Shown in pieces: positions 1 to 9,403 of a DNA stretch of 22,458 bases. Under the pieces are notes generated by a model that saw nothing but the letters and a program-made list of their open reading frames with translations, ran no database searches and had not been told where the DNA came from. The translations under genes were made by a program, and so were the position numbers. The DNA lies in assembly GCA_001021135.1 (NCBI GenBank), contig LDJE01104042.1, positions 1 through 22,458 on the forward strand, written 5' to 3'. This stretch comes from Selaginella kraussiana (Eukaryota > Streptophyta > Lycopodiopsida > Selaginellales > Selaginellaceae). The stretch's first letter is position 1. The number at the start of each line of letters is the position of its first letter.

Positions 1-440
1 ACCACGTGCCGTGAACAACCTACAACGTTTCAAAGTCGAGGATGGAATACCATAGATACCAGCAATAGACAGGGCTTCATAAGTTGGTCGTTTATTTGAT
101 CTTGATTATAAAAACTACATATGTAAGATATAAGATGAACGCTATTTCAAAAGAGTCACACAAAAGCTCAGCTTCAAGAAAGGTGGAGGGGTCAGATTTC
201 AACTCTCTGGAACGTGGTCGTTAATTTGATCTTATGTCAGGAGAAAGAGCTAGGTGGACTTTCTGAGATGTTGATTCAGCATACATAAGTGAACAGGCCA
301 GATAGAATAACAAGTCTTCAAAACTGTGATAGAATTATTTAAAATTTAATACAATTTAATTTATAAATTTAAGGGGTTTAGGGCTCCTTTCAAAGTTTAG
401 AATATTCTTCCCTAGCTTTCGCGTTTTTCTTCATATTTAA
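1..440. promoter_or_regulatory. 5' region of the NEN gene, AT-rich
   Basis: No gene is visible. A palindromic G-box hexamer (CACGTG) lies at 3-8. A roughly 20-bp element, GGTCGTTWATTTGATCTT, occurs twice, at 86-103 and 215-232, with one difference. Bases 330-375 are almost pure A/T. This stretch most likely holds the promoter and leader of the gene starting at 441; the exact transcription start cannot be seen. Confidence 0.4.
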
Positions 441-2177
441 ATGGCGGTGGCGCAGGAGCAGCAGCGTGTCGAGGAGCTCTTGAGGGATCAGCTGCAAGAG
501 GTACAGCAGCGGAAGGGAATGGAGATTGTTTTCTACGACGTCGAGACGACTGTGCCCATGAACGGGCAGGCCTTCGAGATACTCGAATTCGGGGCGGTGG
601 TGGTTTCGGGCACCCGGTTCATTGAGCTCGACTCCTTCTCCACTCTCGTCCGCCCCTCGTCCCTCACTCACGTCACGAACAGGAGCATTGAGTGCAATGG
701 GATTCGGCCCGAGAGCTTGGAGGACGTCCCTTCCTTTGCTGACATCTCCGATCGAGTCTTTGCCCTCCTCGATGGTGAGTCTTACAACATTGTTTTCGGC
801 GTGAACTCCCTTGTTGATCGTGCTTGAAACAGGCCGCGTATGGGCTGGGCACAACATACTTCGCTTCGACAACGTGCGTATCAAAGAGGCGTTTGCAAGA
901 ATTGATAAGCCGGCACCGCAGGCTTCAGGCTTCATTGATACGCTCCCGCTCTTGCGTAAGACCTTTGGCAGTAGGCTCAAGAACAACAAGGTGAGTCTTA
1001 CATTGTTGTGTTAATAATAACTTCGGTATTCCTTGGCAGATGGCCACTATTGCAGCGTACTTCGGTCTCGGGAAGCAAGAACACAGGTAATATCTGTACA
1101 TACATACATGTACTATATGCTGTCTGCAGGAGTCTGGCGGATGTGAGGCTTAACATCGAGGTCCTCAAGTTCTCAGCGACAGTCATGTTTCTGGTAAGTA
1201 TACACATCAAGCCGGGTAGCATGTTTTGATATCATGTACAACAGGAGAACCATTTCCCCGACATATACGTCGGGACGGATTCAAACGAAGGCGTGGTCTT
1301 GCGAAGCACATTCGCTGCACGGATAATTCAAAGTGTGGAGAAATCTCCGGTGACTCCAGTGACACCGCCTGTAGCACGTCGGAGCCTAAACGGCTTTGAC
1401 ATGACGTCTCTGGCTATGGCTCTCGAGGAGGCAGCCGGCTTGCCACTACCACCCGACGAGCCCGTCTCCAACTTGGTGCAACCCGAGGACTCCAATGGGT
1501 TGCCTCTAACAGCCGACGAGCCCGTCTCCAACTTAGTGCAACCCGAGGACTCCAACTCCATTGGGTTGGAGCCCGACAAGTTCACGCAGCCTGAAGACGT
1601 ATCCCTAAACTTGCTGGAAGTCAGAACGCAGGGACCACAGCAGTTCGTGTTCATGCACGGTGCTCGTCAAGAGTTGCATATCAGAGAGTCTATGGCCAAG
1701 GTGAGGTTCTCGGTGAGCAATAGATTCGCTTTCAGCGACAATGGCAAGCCTACGTTTAGCATCGTTGTCATCCCTAGCACGCACACCATCGCCATCGTCA
1801 AGCAGTGCGAGGCCCTATTGAAGAAGCAAATGCCGACGATTCCCGAGGAAGCGTGGCGACGGGTGCTCGTCATGTTCGCACAAGAGGAAGGCATGAGGAT
1901 CAAGTAAGCTCAAAGGTTTTGCTTTGTATTGTGTACTCAAAATTGCGGTTGCCGCAGGATCGGCACCATTGGACAAGGAGAAAGCGCGAGGTATACGACT
2001 CGGATACTCAAAAACGGGAGGGACGTTACTACTGACGCTGCGGTGGACGCCAAGACGTTCCAGGAGATGGTTCCTGTGGGATGCGTTCTGGACGTAGCTT
2101 TCTCCTTCCTCGCCTACGCATACCCCGGGGGATACGCAGGCCTGCAGTTGCTCGCGGACCACCTCGTGATCCAGTGA
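441..2177 (+). CDS. NEN: NEN-type DEDDh 3'-5' exonuclease domain protein
   Basis: Six exons: 441-774, 833-990, 1040-1086, 1130-1193, 1245-1903, 1958-2177; 493 residues. The exonuclease domain spans about residues 28-195 and shows all DEDDh residues: D33 and E35 in YDVET, D124 after the GHNI motif at 117-120, and H179 with D184 in HRSLAD. A long low-complexity linker follows, then a conserved C-terminal region ending LQLLADHLVIQ, which resembles the end of Arabidopsis NEN1 (about 500 residues). In Arabidopsis, NEN proteins act downstream of NAC45/86 in nuclear breakdown of differentiating sieve elements; whether this gene does so here is inference. Residues inside the linker are encoded by a 60-bp tandem duplication (separate entry). 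The start is the first ATG of the open frame and lies just after an AT-rich leader. The stop is 16 bp from the stop of the opposing GT31 gene. Family call is firm, function is not. Confidence 0.88.
1441..1560 (+). repeat. 60-bp in-frame tandem duplication in the NEN linker
   Basis: Bases 1441-1500 and 1501-1560 align without gaps. The core from GACGAGCCCGTC to GAGGACTCCAA is identical apart from one base. The unit encodes 20 residues containing DEPVSNLVQPEDSN, so the repeat adds acidic, proline-containing linker without shifting frame. A weaker third remnant (LEPDKFTQPED) follows directly. Confidence 0.9.
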
Positions 2178-2193
2178 ACACCCTAGACTATTG

Positions 2194-3768
2194 CTACTCG
2201 TTGGCGTTCTTGCTGGAAAAAGTCGAGCACGGGGAAATGGTTACGTCCAACCAGTGGTCTTCAGTTCCTTGTGTAACATAGCAGCACTGCCTCGTAGGTG
2301 TCTGCAAATATATACATACATAATGCATAATGTTTGACCTAAATACGTACCTTGAACCATTGGTCACTAAGAGTTCTCGTCTTGACTCGAATGCCTTGCA
2401 CTTCGGGTATGATGGGCCTCCGTCCTCCGGGTAGCAGCATTCGAGACCAGCAGAGGCTGTTCACGCTGTCTGCAGCAGTAGGATGGCGCTTGTACTCGGT
2501 GATCACCTCGGTCCCGTCGGTGCCGAGTCGGGTCGCGTTGAGGAAGAAGAGAGCCGGTTGCTTGCAAGCCGACCTGTGCATCCTCGTGTCCATCTCGAAC
2601 TCTCTGGGCAACGACCTCGAGTTCCAGGCTCGGAAGGTGATCTCGGCCTTCTGAAGCATTGCCGGGTAGAGTATCTCGGGGTATACCTGTACCACGTACC
2701 CGGTGGAGACCGAGAAGGTGAGGCCCCGATCGTGGTCGTACCCGATGGTTTGCTGCATGAAGTTTGATGGCTCTATCCTCATGGCATCGGCCAGGAGGCG
2801 GAGACCTTCTAGACGAGCCCGATCGGGGAAGATGGGGTCTATTGCCTCAACGTGGTGCATGCTCACGAATGGAGCTACCGGGTGTGCACTCAACAAGCCC
2901 ATGGCGTTCCCATATATGTCCATCTGAAACCCGATACGTGGTTAACCATTCGTTGGTGGTGCCCACATACCTGGTGGAAGCCGGGGTGGATGGTGAGCGG
3001 AACACCGAGCTCGCTGATGCAAGCATGGAGGCGGTCATCGCTGCCGGCAAGCTGAGGGTAGTGCTCCAAGCATTCATCCTGCATCCGCGCCAGAGTTTCG
3101 GCAAGAGGGTAGCTGAGGGCCATGCCGCCGCCGCCGAAGGCCATCTGGTGGCTGAAAAACACGTTCTGATGATGGCTTTCAGAGACGCCGCCGATGTAGT
3201 GTGGCTGCGAGGGATCGTAAGTAGCGAGGAGGCGGAGCAGGTTGTCGATGTTGAAGATGGTGTCGTCGTCACAGAGGATGAACCAGCGGGCGTCGGCGGT
3301 GATGTTCATCTGGAACGTCTCCTGGATGATGCGCGAGATCCGGATGCCGGTGGGCAGCCCATTGACGTTGGTGTAGCTGAAGGAGGAGGTATCCTGCGAG
3401 ACGGCCACGGGCGGCAGCCCGTCGTCCCATCCCTCGACCTCCTCCTCCAGCCATATGTTCCCCCGCATGCCCGGCCGCCACCAGAGTCGCATCAGCTCCT
3501 TCCGAATCGGCCATAACTTGGCGGAGCCTGCAATTCCGAACACCACCTGGTCCAACGCCACTCCTCGTCCTGCCGCTCCTTGATGATGATCATGCTCTTG
3601 TTGCTGGTGGCGCCGCTGTTCACGATGGCGACGGTGCCAATCCGCCGAAGGGTGGAAGGATGGCGGAGCTGCTGCCGAGGAGAGAACTAGAGTGACCCAG
3701 GCGAACGTCAAGAGTGACAGGAGCATCGCTAAAGCGACAAGGCACCTACAATCGCGCTTGGCTCCCAT
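2194..3768 (-). CDS. GT31 family DUF604 glycosyltransferase, copy A
   Basis: Three exons on the minus strand: 3768-2971, 2923-2351, 2301-2194; 492 residues. It is predicted to be a type II Golgi membrane protein: short N-terminus, membrane segment at about 8-30, and a His/Gln-rich stem at about 45-63. The Fringe-like catalytic part carries the DDD motif at 167-169 (LCDDDTIF) and FGGGG at 211-215; the DUF604 part follows from about 267. Plant DUF604 proteins are put in CAZy GT31; donor and acceptor are unknown. The third exon was found by matching the family's C-terminal RQCC motif: without splicing, the frame stops 12 bp past the donor with a truncated tail. ATG 3768 was chosen because the open frame further upstream runs into the PPR gene and the membrane anchor starts right after this Met. 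Paralogue of the gene at 5307-6835. Confidence 0.87.
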
Positions 3769-3818
3769 CAAGGAAGCCCTTCCTTCCAAAAAGGAATTCA
3801 AAGGTTCCCTTTCGGACC

Positions 3819-5228
3819 TTAATTTCCGATCTCCATTCGAAGAATTTTTTCCAAATCCAGAAACATTCGACTCGTCGCCTCGGTCTCCGACCTGGTCAAC
3901 TTGTGCATACTGGCCGCGCATGCGTCAAGAACAGTGACCACCGTGACGCAGTTGGCCTTGACGCCTTCCAGTTGCATGCGCTTCCAGAGTTGGAGGGATT
4001 CAAATTCCTGGCGGCTGTTCTTATACGCAAGGATCATTATGCTCCAAGCCACTGTTGGGACGTCCCTCATGGAAGCGAAGACCTCACTTGCAGATCTGAG
4101 ATCACCGCACTTTGCATACATGTTCAGCAGCGCGGTTGCAATGCCGGCGTCGTCTCGCAGTCCGGCAGTCCTCACCATCTCATGCACTCGCTTACCTTCG
4201 TTCAAGCTGGCCAAACCCGCACAGACGTCCAATAGGGTGACCAAGGTTACCCTGTTGGGCTTTGCCTCTTCCTGCATTGCTTTGAAGAAGAGTTCTAGGG
4301 CAGCCTCCAGTGGTCCGTTTAGTGCATAGGCCGCAAGCATGGCGTTCCAGCAGACCACGTCTCTCTGCTGCTGCATGATGCCGTCGAAAATGGACCTGGC
4401 TAGTACGACCTCGCCACACTTTGCATACAAATCGACTAGCGCAGTTGCCACCACGAGGTCCGACTGGAACTCGGTTGCGTGACCATGTACGAGCCGTCCC
4501 AGCTCCAAACTCGGAACGCTGGCACACACAGCCAAGACAGCCACGAAAGTGATCTTTGTGGGTCGCAAACCTTGGAGCAGCATGCATCTGTACAGTCGGA
4601 CGGCAGCCTCGGAATGCCCACTGCGGGCATACGCGGAGATCATTGCATTCCACGCCACAACGTCGTCCCAGTCCATGTCAAAGACCGCCTCGGCATTAGC
4701 CAAACTTCCGCACCTGCTGTACATGCTCAGCAGTGCAGTGCCGCAAACGGGGTTGGTTGCAAATCCACAGTCCTGGAGGCATGAGTGAAGGCACTTGGCC
4801 TCTGCCAAGGTGGAGCACGCTTTGAGGATGGAGAGGAATGTGATCTTGTCGGCCTTGAAGCCGTCCAGCTGCATTCGGCGGAAGAGGAACACGGCGTCCC
4901 AATGACGCCCTTGCTGGGCATAGGCCGAGATCATGGCGCTCCATGAAACGACGTTCTTCTCACGTATCTTTTCGAATGCTCGAGCGGCCTCATGGACATT
5001 CCCACACCGACCGTACATGCTAACAATGTGATTGCCGAGGACGCGGTCCGAAGCAAGGCCGAACTTGAGAATGTGTGCATGGACAGTCCGGCCCTGCTGC
5101 AATGCACGCAGCTCTGTACAAGCTTGCAGCAGATTCGCGTAAGTGCTAACATCTGCTTCCGTTCCATGCCTCTCCAGACGCTCCACCGCTTCCCACAGCC
5201 AAGAGCTGTTCCGCCGAGCCGTCCACAT
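3819..5228 (-). CDS. PLS-class pentatricopeptide repeat protein without E or DYW domain
   Basis: Single exon, 469 residues from ATG 5228; the open frame continues upstream to 5264 but only from a GTG. At least five repeat blocks are visible, each with an L/S-type helix (MYGRCGNVHEA, MYSRCGSLANA, LYAKCGEVVLA, MYAKCGDLRSA) and a P-type helix (VVSWSAMISAYAQQG, VVAWNAMISAYARSG, VVCWNAMLAAYALNG, TVAWSIMILAYKNS). PLS PPR proteins bind organelle RNA and mostly serve C-to-U editing, a group hugely expanded in Selaginella. This one stops soon after a P motif, with a non-repeat tail of about 30 residues and no E, E+ or DYW domain, so it may be truncated or need a partner. No clear targeting peptide is obvious. 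It lies between two GT31 paralogues on the same strand, 50 bp from the start codon of copy A. The absence of introns is typical of PPR genes. Confidence 0.88.
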   Translation of the reverse strand: MWTARRNSSWLWEAVERLERHGTEADVSTYANLLQACTELRALQQGRTVHAHILKFGLASDRVLGNHIVSMYGRCGNVHEAARAFEKIREKNVVSWSAMISAYAQQGRHWDAVFLFRRMQLDGFKADKITFLSILKACSTLAEAKCLHSCLQDCGFATNPVCGTALLSMYSRCGSLANAEAVFDMDWDDVVAWNAMISAYARSGHSEAAVRLYRCMLLQGLRPTKITFVAVLAVCASVPSLELGRLVHGHATEFQSDLVVATALVDLYAKCGEVVLARSIFDGIMQQQRDVVCWNAMLAAYALNGPLEAALELFFKAMQEEAKPNRVTLVTLLDVCAGLASLNEGKRVHEMVRTAGLRDDAGIATALLNMYAKCGDLRSASEVFASMRDVPTVAWSIMILAYKNSRQEFESLQLWKRMQLEGVKANCVTVVTVLDACAASMHKLTRSETEATSRMFLDLEKILRMEIGN

Positions 5229-5306
5229 TGTATATATACGCAAAGCCGATGTTATATTTCTCACAAAACTAGCTATTCCGCCACAAAAAACACAAAAATG
5301 AGGCCC

Positions 5307-6835
5307 CTATTGGGCCGTCTTCGTAGTCGTCGTCCTCCTCGCCGTGAGCTGCTGCTTGACTTGCGAGCCCCAGATTAGGGTCTCGCGGGGCTTGCAGTTG
5401 CCGACATGAAGGCTCATGTTGCCATCCGGTGTCCGTGGACCGACCCGGCAACATCGTCTTCGGGGATTCTTGTACCACCCTTGGCTCAATGGCTCGCTGA
5501 CCACACGAATGGTGTCGGGCAAGCTTTTGGCTCCGGACCAGTGTGCACATAGTCGGCTGGCCGATGTGAACCGCCTGAAATGGCTGAGTACGCCGCCACC
5601 CGAAGCTTCAACTTGGCTCATGTAGAAGACGGAGGGTTGCTTGCACGGCCAAAACTTGGGTCGCGTGTTGAAGTCGAACTCCTCGGGCTTGCTCTTGCGG
5701 TTCCAAGCCTTGAATGTGATCTCGGTCCGCTCAAGTTCCTTGGGATACACAATACCCGAGTACACCTGGACCACGTAGCCGGAGGAGATGGAGAAGGTGA
5801 GCTCGTGCTCGGTGTCGTAGCACATAGCCTGCTGTAGAAATGCAGCACCCTCCAGCTTCATCGCCTTGGACAAGACCTCCAAGCCTTGAAGGGCGTCCAA
5901 GTCTGGGAAGACAGGGTCGATAGCCTCGACGTGGTGCAAAGAAACGAAGGGTGTCACCGGATGTGAAGCGAGTAAGCCCAAGGCGTTACCACGGATGTCA
6001 AACTGTTGTTACAAGCTGTGGTTAGCAACGACTACAGTACGTGGTAGAAGGTTACCTGGTGGAAGCCGGGTTCACGTGTGAGTGGGACGCCGAGCTCGGA
6101 GATGCAGGCGTGTACCCGATCATCGCTGCCCGCAAGCTTGGGGTAGCGCTGTAGGCACTCGTCCTGCATGTCCACGAGCGCCTTGGCGAGGGCGTAGCTG
6201 ATGGCAAAGCCTCCACCCCCGAAGGCCATGCCATAGCTGAAGGCCACATTTTGGCCGTGGCTCTCGGAGATGCTGCCGATATAGTAGAGCTCGGAGGGGT
6301 CGTATTTCCGGAGCACGTTCACTAAGTTGGTCACGGAGAAGATGGTGTCGTCGTCGCAGAGCACGAACCAGTGCACGTCCGGCAGGCCGAGCTTGAACGT
6401 CTCCAGGAGGATCCGCGAGATGCGAATGCCGGTTGGGTGACGGCTGTCCAATGTCTGGCCGAACGTGTCGTCCGAAACTTTGACATGGGGTAAGCCGGCG
6501 TCCCAATCGGGCACTCCCTGGTCGAGCCATACGAAGCCGCGCATGTCGCCGGGCTTCCACCACAGGCGGATGAACTCCTTTCGGCGCGACCAGAGGTGGG
6601 AGGAGCCGGCGATCCCAAACACGATGTTCTGCAAACTTGCCTGATTGCCGCCGCCCGTCTCATTCAATCCAAGCACAATATGTCGCTGCTCCTGACGATC
6701 GAGCTGATCCTGCTGATGCCCCGGCAGCGCCGGTGATCCGCCCAGGAACATGACGAGGGCCACCCAGGCGCAGGTGAGAGCGAAGATGAAGCCCGCCAAC
6801 GCCGACATGGATCGGCGCTTCATGGAGAGCGCCAT
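5307..6835 (-). CDS. GT31 family DUF604 glycosyltransferase, copy B
   Basis: Two exons on the minus strand: 6835-6056 and 6002-5307; 491 residues. The layout matches copy A: membrane anchor at about 11-32, short stem, catalytic DDD at 161-163 (LCDDDTIF), FGGGG, and the first intron at the same place after PGFHQ. The DUF604 half carries HHVEAIDPVFPD and a Cys-rich end (RRRCC). Copy A has a second intron after WFK; copy B reads straight through WYKNPRRRCC, so one paralogue lost or gained an intron. B also has a basic, Thr-rich tail (TARRTTTTKTAQ) absent from A. ATG 6835 was chosen over an upstream non-ATG extension because it places the anchor near the N-terminus. Predicted Golgi glycosyltransferase of unknown substrate. 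Its start is 125 bp downstream of the RPS1 stop on the same strand. Confidence 0.88.
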
Positions 6836-6960
6836 GAATTTTGCTCTCCCCAACACTTATATGAACTAATACGAACTATAGAGGAAAGAGAGAAGGACAA
6901 TTCCACGACAAGTTTTAGGGCCGTCCATTTTCATGATCCTGCTGTACACAAACTTCCAAG

Positions 6961-8193
6961 TCATTGGGCCGTCGTCGTTGACAAAATGTCGTCCGCAGTC
7001 GGACCGGCACCGGAACCGACATCGGCACCGGCACCGGCACCGGATCCAGACAGGCCGAGGAGGCTCTCAAAGCCGCCAGCCGCCAATCCGCCCTGCTGGA
7101 ACTGGAGGTCCTCGGCCCTGGCGGCGGCCTCAGCCTGGGCCACCCTCTGCCTGAAGGTCATGGCCATTTCGTCCGCTTTCTCATAGACGAGCGCCGGATT
7201 GCGGAGCATGTCGCCCGGTGTGGGTTCCAGCTTCTTCGTGGACAGGCTAATGCGGCCCCGCTCCTTGTCATGGCTGAGCACCATCACCTTGAGCTTGTCG
7301 CCCGGCTGCAGCACCGTCTCAACCGTGGTGATGCGGTCGTGACTGATCTGGCTCACGTGAAGCAACCCGGTGAGTCCGCCGATGTCGACGAACGCACCGT
7401 ACGGCTTCACCGTCTGCACGGTGCCCACCACGACGGAGCCGATGCCGAGAGTCGCCTGGTTCTCGGCCAGTGCCTTTCTGTGGCTCACCACCATCCTCTT
7501 CTGCTCCTCGTCCACCTCGAGGAACTTGAAGGGCAGCTCCTTGCCCGTCAGCTCCTCGCCATTGAGCCCGACCGCGAGCTGCGAGAATGGCAGGAAGCCC
7601 CTGACCGACTCGACCTGCAGTGTGAGGCCGCCCCTGTTGCTGGAAATCACAGTGCCCTTGCAAGTGGCGTCCTCCGCCAGCATTTGGCGGAAACGCTCCC
7701 ACGACAACCTCATGTGCACCTCTCGCAAACTCACGATCAACCGGCTGTTCTCCTCGTCCTCCTTGACGATCTCGAACTCCTCCCTCACCCCGGGACGCAT
7801 CCCCATCTCCCTGATATCCTTGAGCTTGTAAGGGGAGGCCAGGTCGGTGGGCAGAAAGGCCATGGACTTGCCGCCCACGTCCACCAGTGCTCCGAGCTTG
7901 TCCACCCTGAACACGGTGCCCTTCACCACCTCTCCGACGTCGTAGTCGAACTCGTACTTGGAGAGCGCCTCCTCGAACTCTTGCAGAGTGAAGGGCACGC
8001 CCTCCATCGGGTTCTTCCGCAGCCGCTCCCACCGCCGCTCAATGTCAGCGTGGAGTTCAGCATAGCGATCGTTGGCACCCATGAACGCCATCACCCTGGT
8101 GCTATTTCCTCTGACCGACTTTGTACTACTACTACTACCACCCATACTAACCGCGCTTCCGCAGAGCGGCGACCATACCCCGACCTGCGCCAT
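6961..8193 (-). CDS. RPS1: Plastid 30S ribosomal protein S1, nuclear-encoded
   Basis: Single exon, 410 residues, close to Arabidopsis plastid RPS1 (416). The Ser-rich N-terminus of about 40 residues fits a chloroplast transit peptide. Three S1 RNA-binding domains follow at about 86-155 (VVKGTVFRVDKLGALVDVGG), 175-240 (CKGTVISSNRGGLTLQVE) and 251-321 (VVVGTVQTVKPYGAFVDIGG, then GLLHVSQIS). S1 helps plastid 30S subunits bind mRNA for initiation. The C-terminus is a Gly/Ala/Ser-rich tail (GSGAGAGADVGSGAG) encoded by a 6-bp repeat near 6999-7045. The gene lacks introns although most neighbours have many; the land-plant orthologue I know of is intron-containing, so intron loss is possible. It is divergent from the remorin gene, with 647 bp between start codons. 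Confidence 0.93.
   Translation of the reverse strand: MAQVGVWSPLCGSAVSMGGSSSSTKSVRGNSTRVMAFMGANDRYAELHADIERRWERLRKNPMEGVPFTLQEFEEALSKYEFDYDVGEVVKGTVFRVDKLGALVDVGGKSMAFLPTDLASPYKLKDIREMGMRPGVREEFEIVKEDEENSRLIVSLREVHMRLSWERFRQMLAEDATCKGTVISSNRGGLTLQVESVRGFLPFSQLAVGLNGEELTGKELPFKFLEVDEEQKRMVVSHRKALAENQATLGIGSVVVGTVQTVKPYGAFVDIGGLTGLLHVSQISHDRITTVETVLQPGDKLKVMVLSHDKERGRISLSTKKLEPTPGDMLRNPALVYEKADEMAMTFRQRVAQAEAAARAEDLQFQQGGLAAGGFESLLGLSGSGAGAGADVGSGAGPTADDILSTTTAQ
6999..7046. repeat. GGCACC hexanucleotide repeat coding the Gly/Ala tail of RPS1
   Basis: The plus strand reads as imperfect GGCACC/GGAACC units. On the minus strand they encode alternating Gly-Ala/Ser at the end of RPS1. This simple-sequence tail is expected to vary in length between individuals. 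Confidence 0.65.
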
Positions 8194-8840
8194 CCGTGCT
8201 CCGTCGCCGTCGACGAGGTTACCTCCGCCTCATCCAAACCGGGAAAGGGCAACGCCACACCACTCGTTTACTAATGGCCCGGTGTTAGGTTGATTCGTAT
8301 GAATCATGCATGGCGGCCTTCACCGTACACGTACGGCACCTCGCAATCAGTCTCTCAGTAGAATACGTTAGAATACTAATAGTCTGGATGGGTTTGTTGC
8401 TGCTGCTGCTGTTCTCACTTCAATTCACTCATTCATCTCCCCAACACAAACTCAGACTCATCATCGAGAGAGATTCTTCTGAGGTCTACAAAAAAACTAG
8501 ACTAGGCAGGGGACTGGTGAGGTACTCTAGACATGTTTTTGTGTTCGTATCATCTTCGGTGATGTCTGGCGGCGTGCACATCTGATTGAGGAATTTGAAC
8601 ACCCTTAGACTAGTTGGAATTTGCATTCTTGAGAGGAGGAAGGACGAGATTGCATGTGGAAGGAACGGCAGGCAGCAACATTTAAGCACATTTAAGCTCG
8701 GGCACTTTTGGGATGCACCTGCATTCTTGTTCCGAATTGAAGCCGAGGTATGCGGAGGTGATTCATTCCCCCACAGATCTGTGTGTTATGTTGCTACCAA
8801 CAGGACGTTTTGCAATTGAGATCCTTCCCAGTACCATGCC
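8194..8840. promoter_or_regulatory. Divergent promoter region between RPS1 and remorin
   Basis: This 647-bp gap separates two head-to-head genes and must hold both promoters. It contains a short GCT/CTG run at 8397-8412 and a near-palindrome around 8290-8303. No convincing TATA box, coding segment or repeat element was seen. Confidence 0.4.
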
Positions 8841-9366
8841 ATGGTAATGGTTCCGGCCTCTGCAGCCAAGACTGCACTGGAAGGTAAATGTCTTTTGCAA
8901 GTGCCGTCGTCCCTCACATACGTCAGTAGGAAAAGCGGAGCCTGTCCCAAAGCTGATGCACCTCGACGGAGTCCACGCAAGGCATGCCTCGGTTCCTGAT
9001 TCACTCCTCATGAAAGGTATGCCCGCCACTGACTTTGTGCCTCGTGAAACCTAGCTGCGTTGTATGTGTGCTACAGGAACCATGACGAACGAGAGTGGGT
9101 GGTCCCCTGCTCATGATCGCCTCGTTGCTACCGTCAACAAGGCGCCTCCGCAGGCGGAACCGGGAATGAAGCACAAGCTGCTCAACTCCGCGAGCAAGAA
9201 GCAGGGCCAGGGCCAGGGCCGGCCACAAATGGCTCCTCAGCAGCAGCAGCATAGTGGAAATCCGAGATCAACGGACGAAGAATCGGTGGACTACGACAGC
9301 AGCCTTGAAAACACGAGCGTGTCGAGCTTTGATTTCAATCGGGAACGTGCTGGTCAGGCTCAAGCG

Positions 9367-9403
<37 letters not shown>

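Noticed and set aside
2764-3516. 250-codon open frame on the plus strand opposite GT31 copy A
   Set aside because: It mirrors the conserved glycosyltransferase codons, has no start context or motifs and would cross the first intron of copy A.
3769-3921. Upstream extension of GT31 copy A by 51 codons
   Set aside because: It would overlap the end of the PPR gene in another frame and move the membrane anchor away from the N-terminus; ATG 3768 fits better.
7270-8274. 334-codon open frame on the plus strand opposite RPS1
   Set aside because: It is the antisense shadow of the GC-rich RPS1 coding region; the His/Leu-rich product matches no family, whereas the minus strand has three clear S1 domains.
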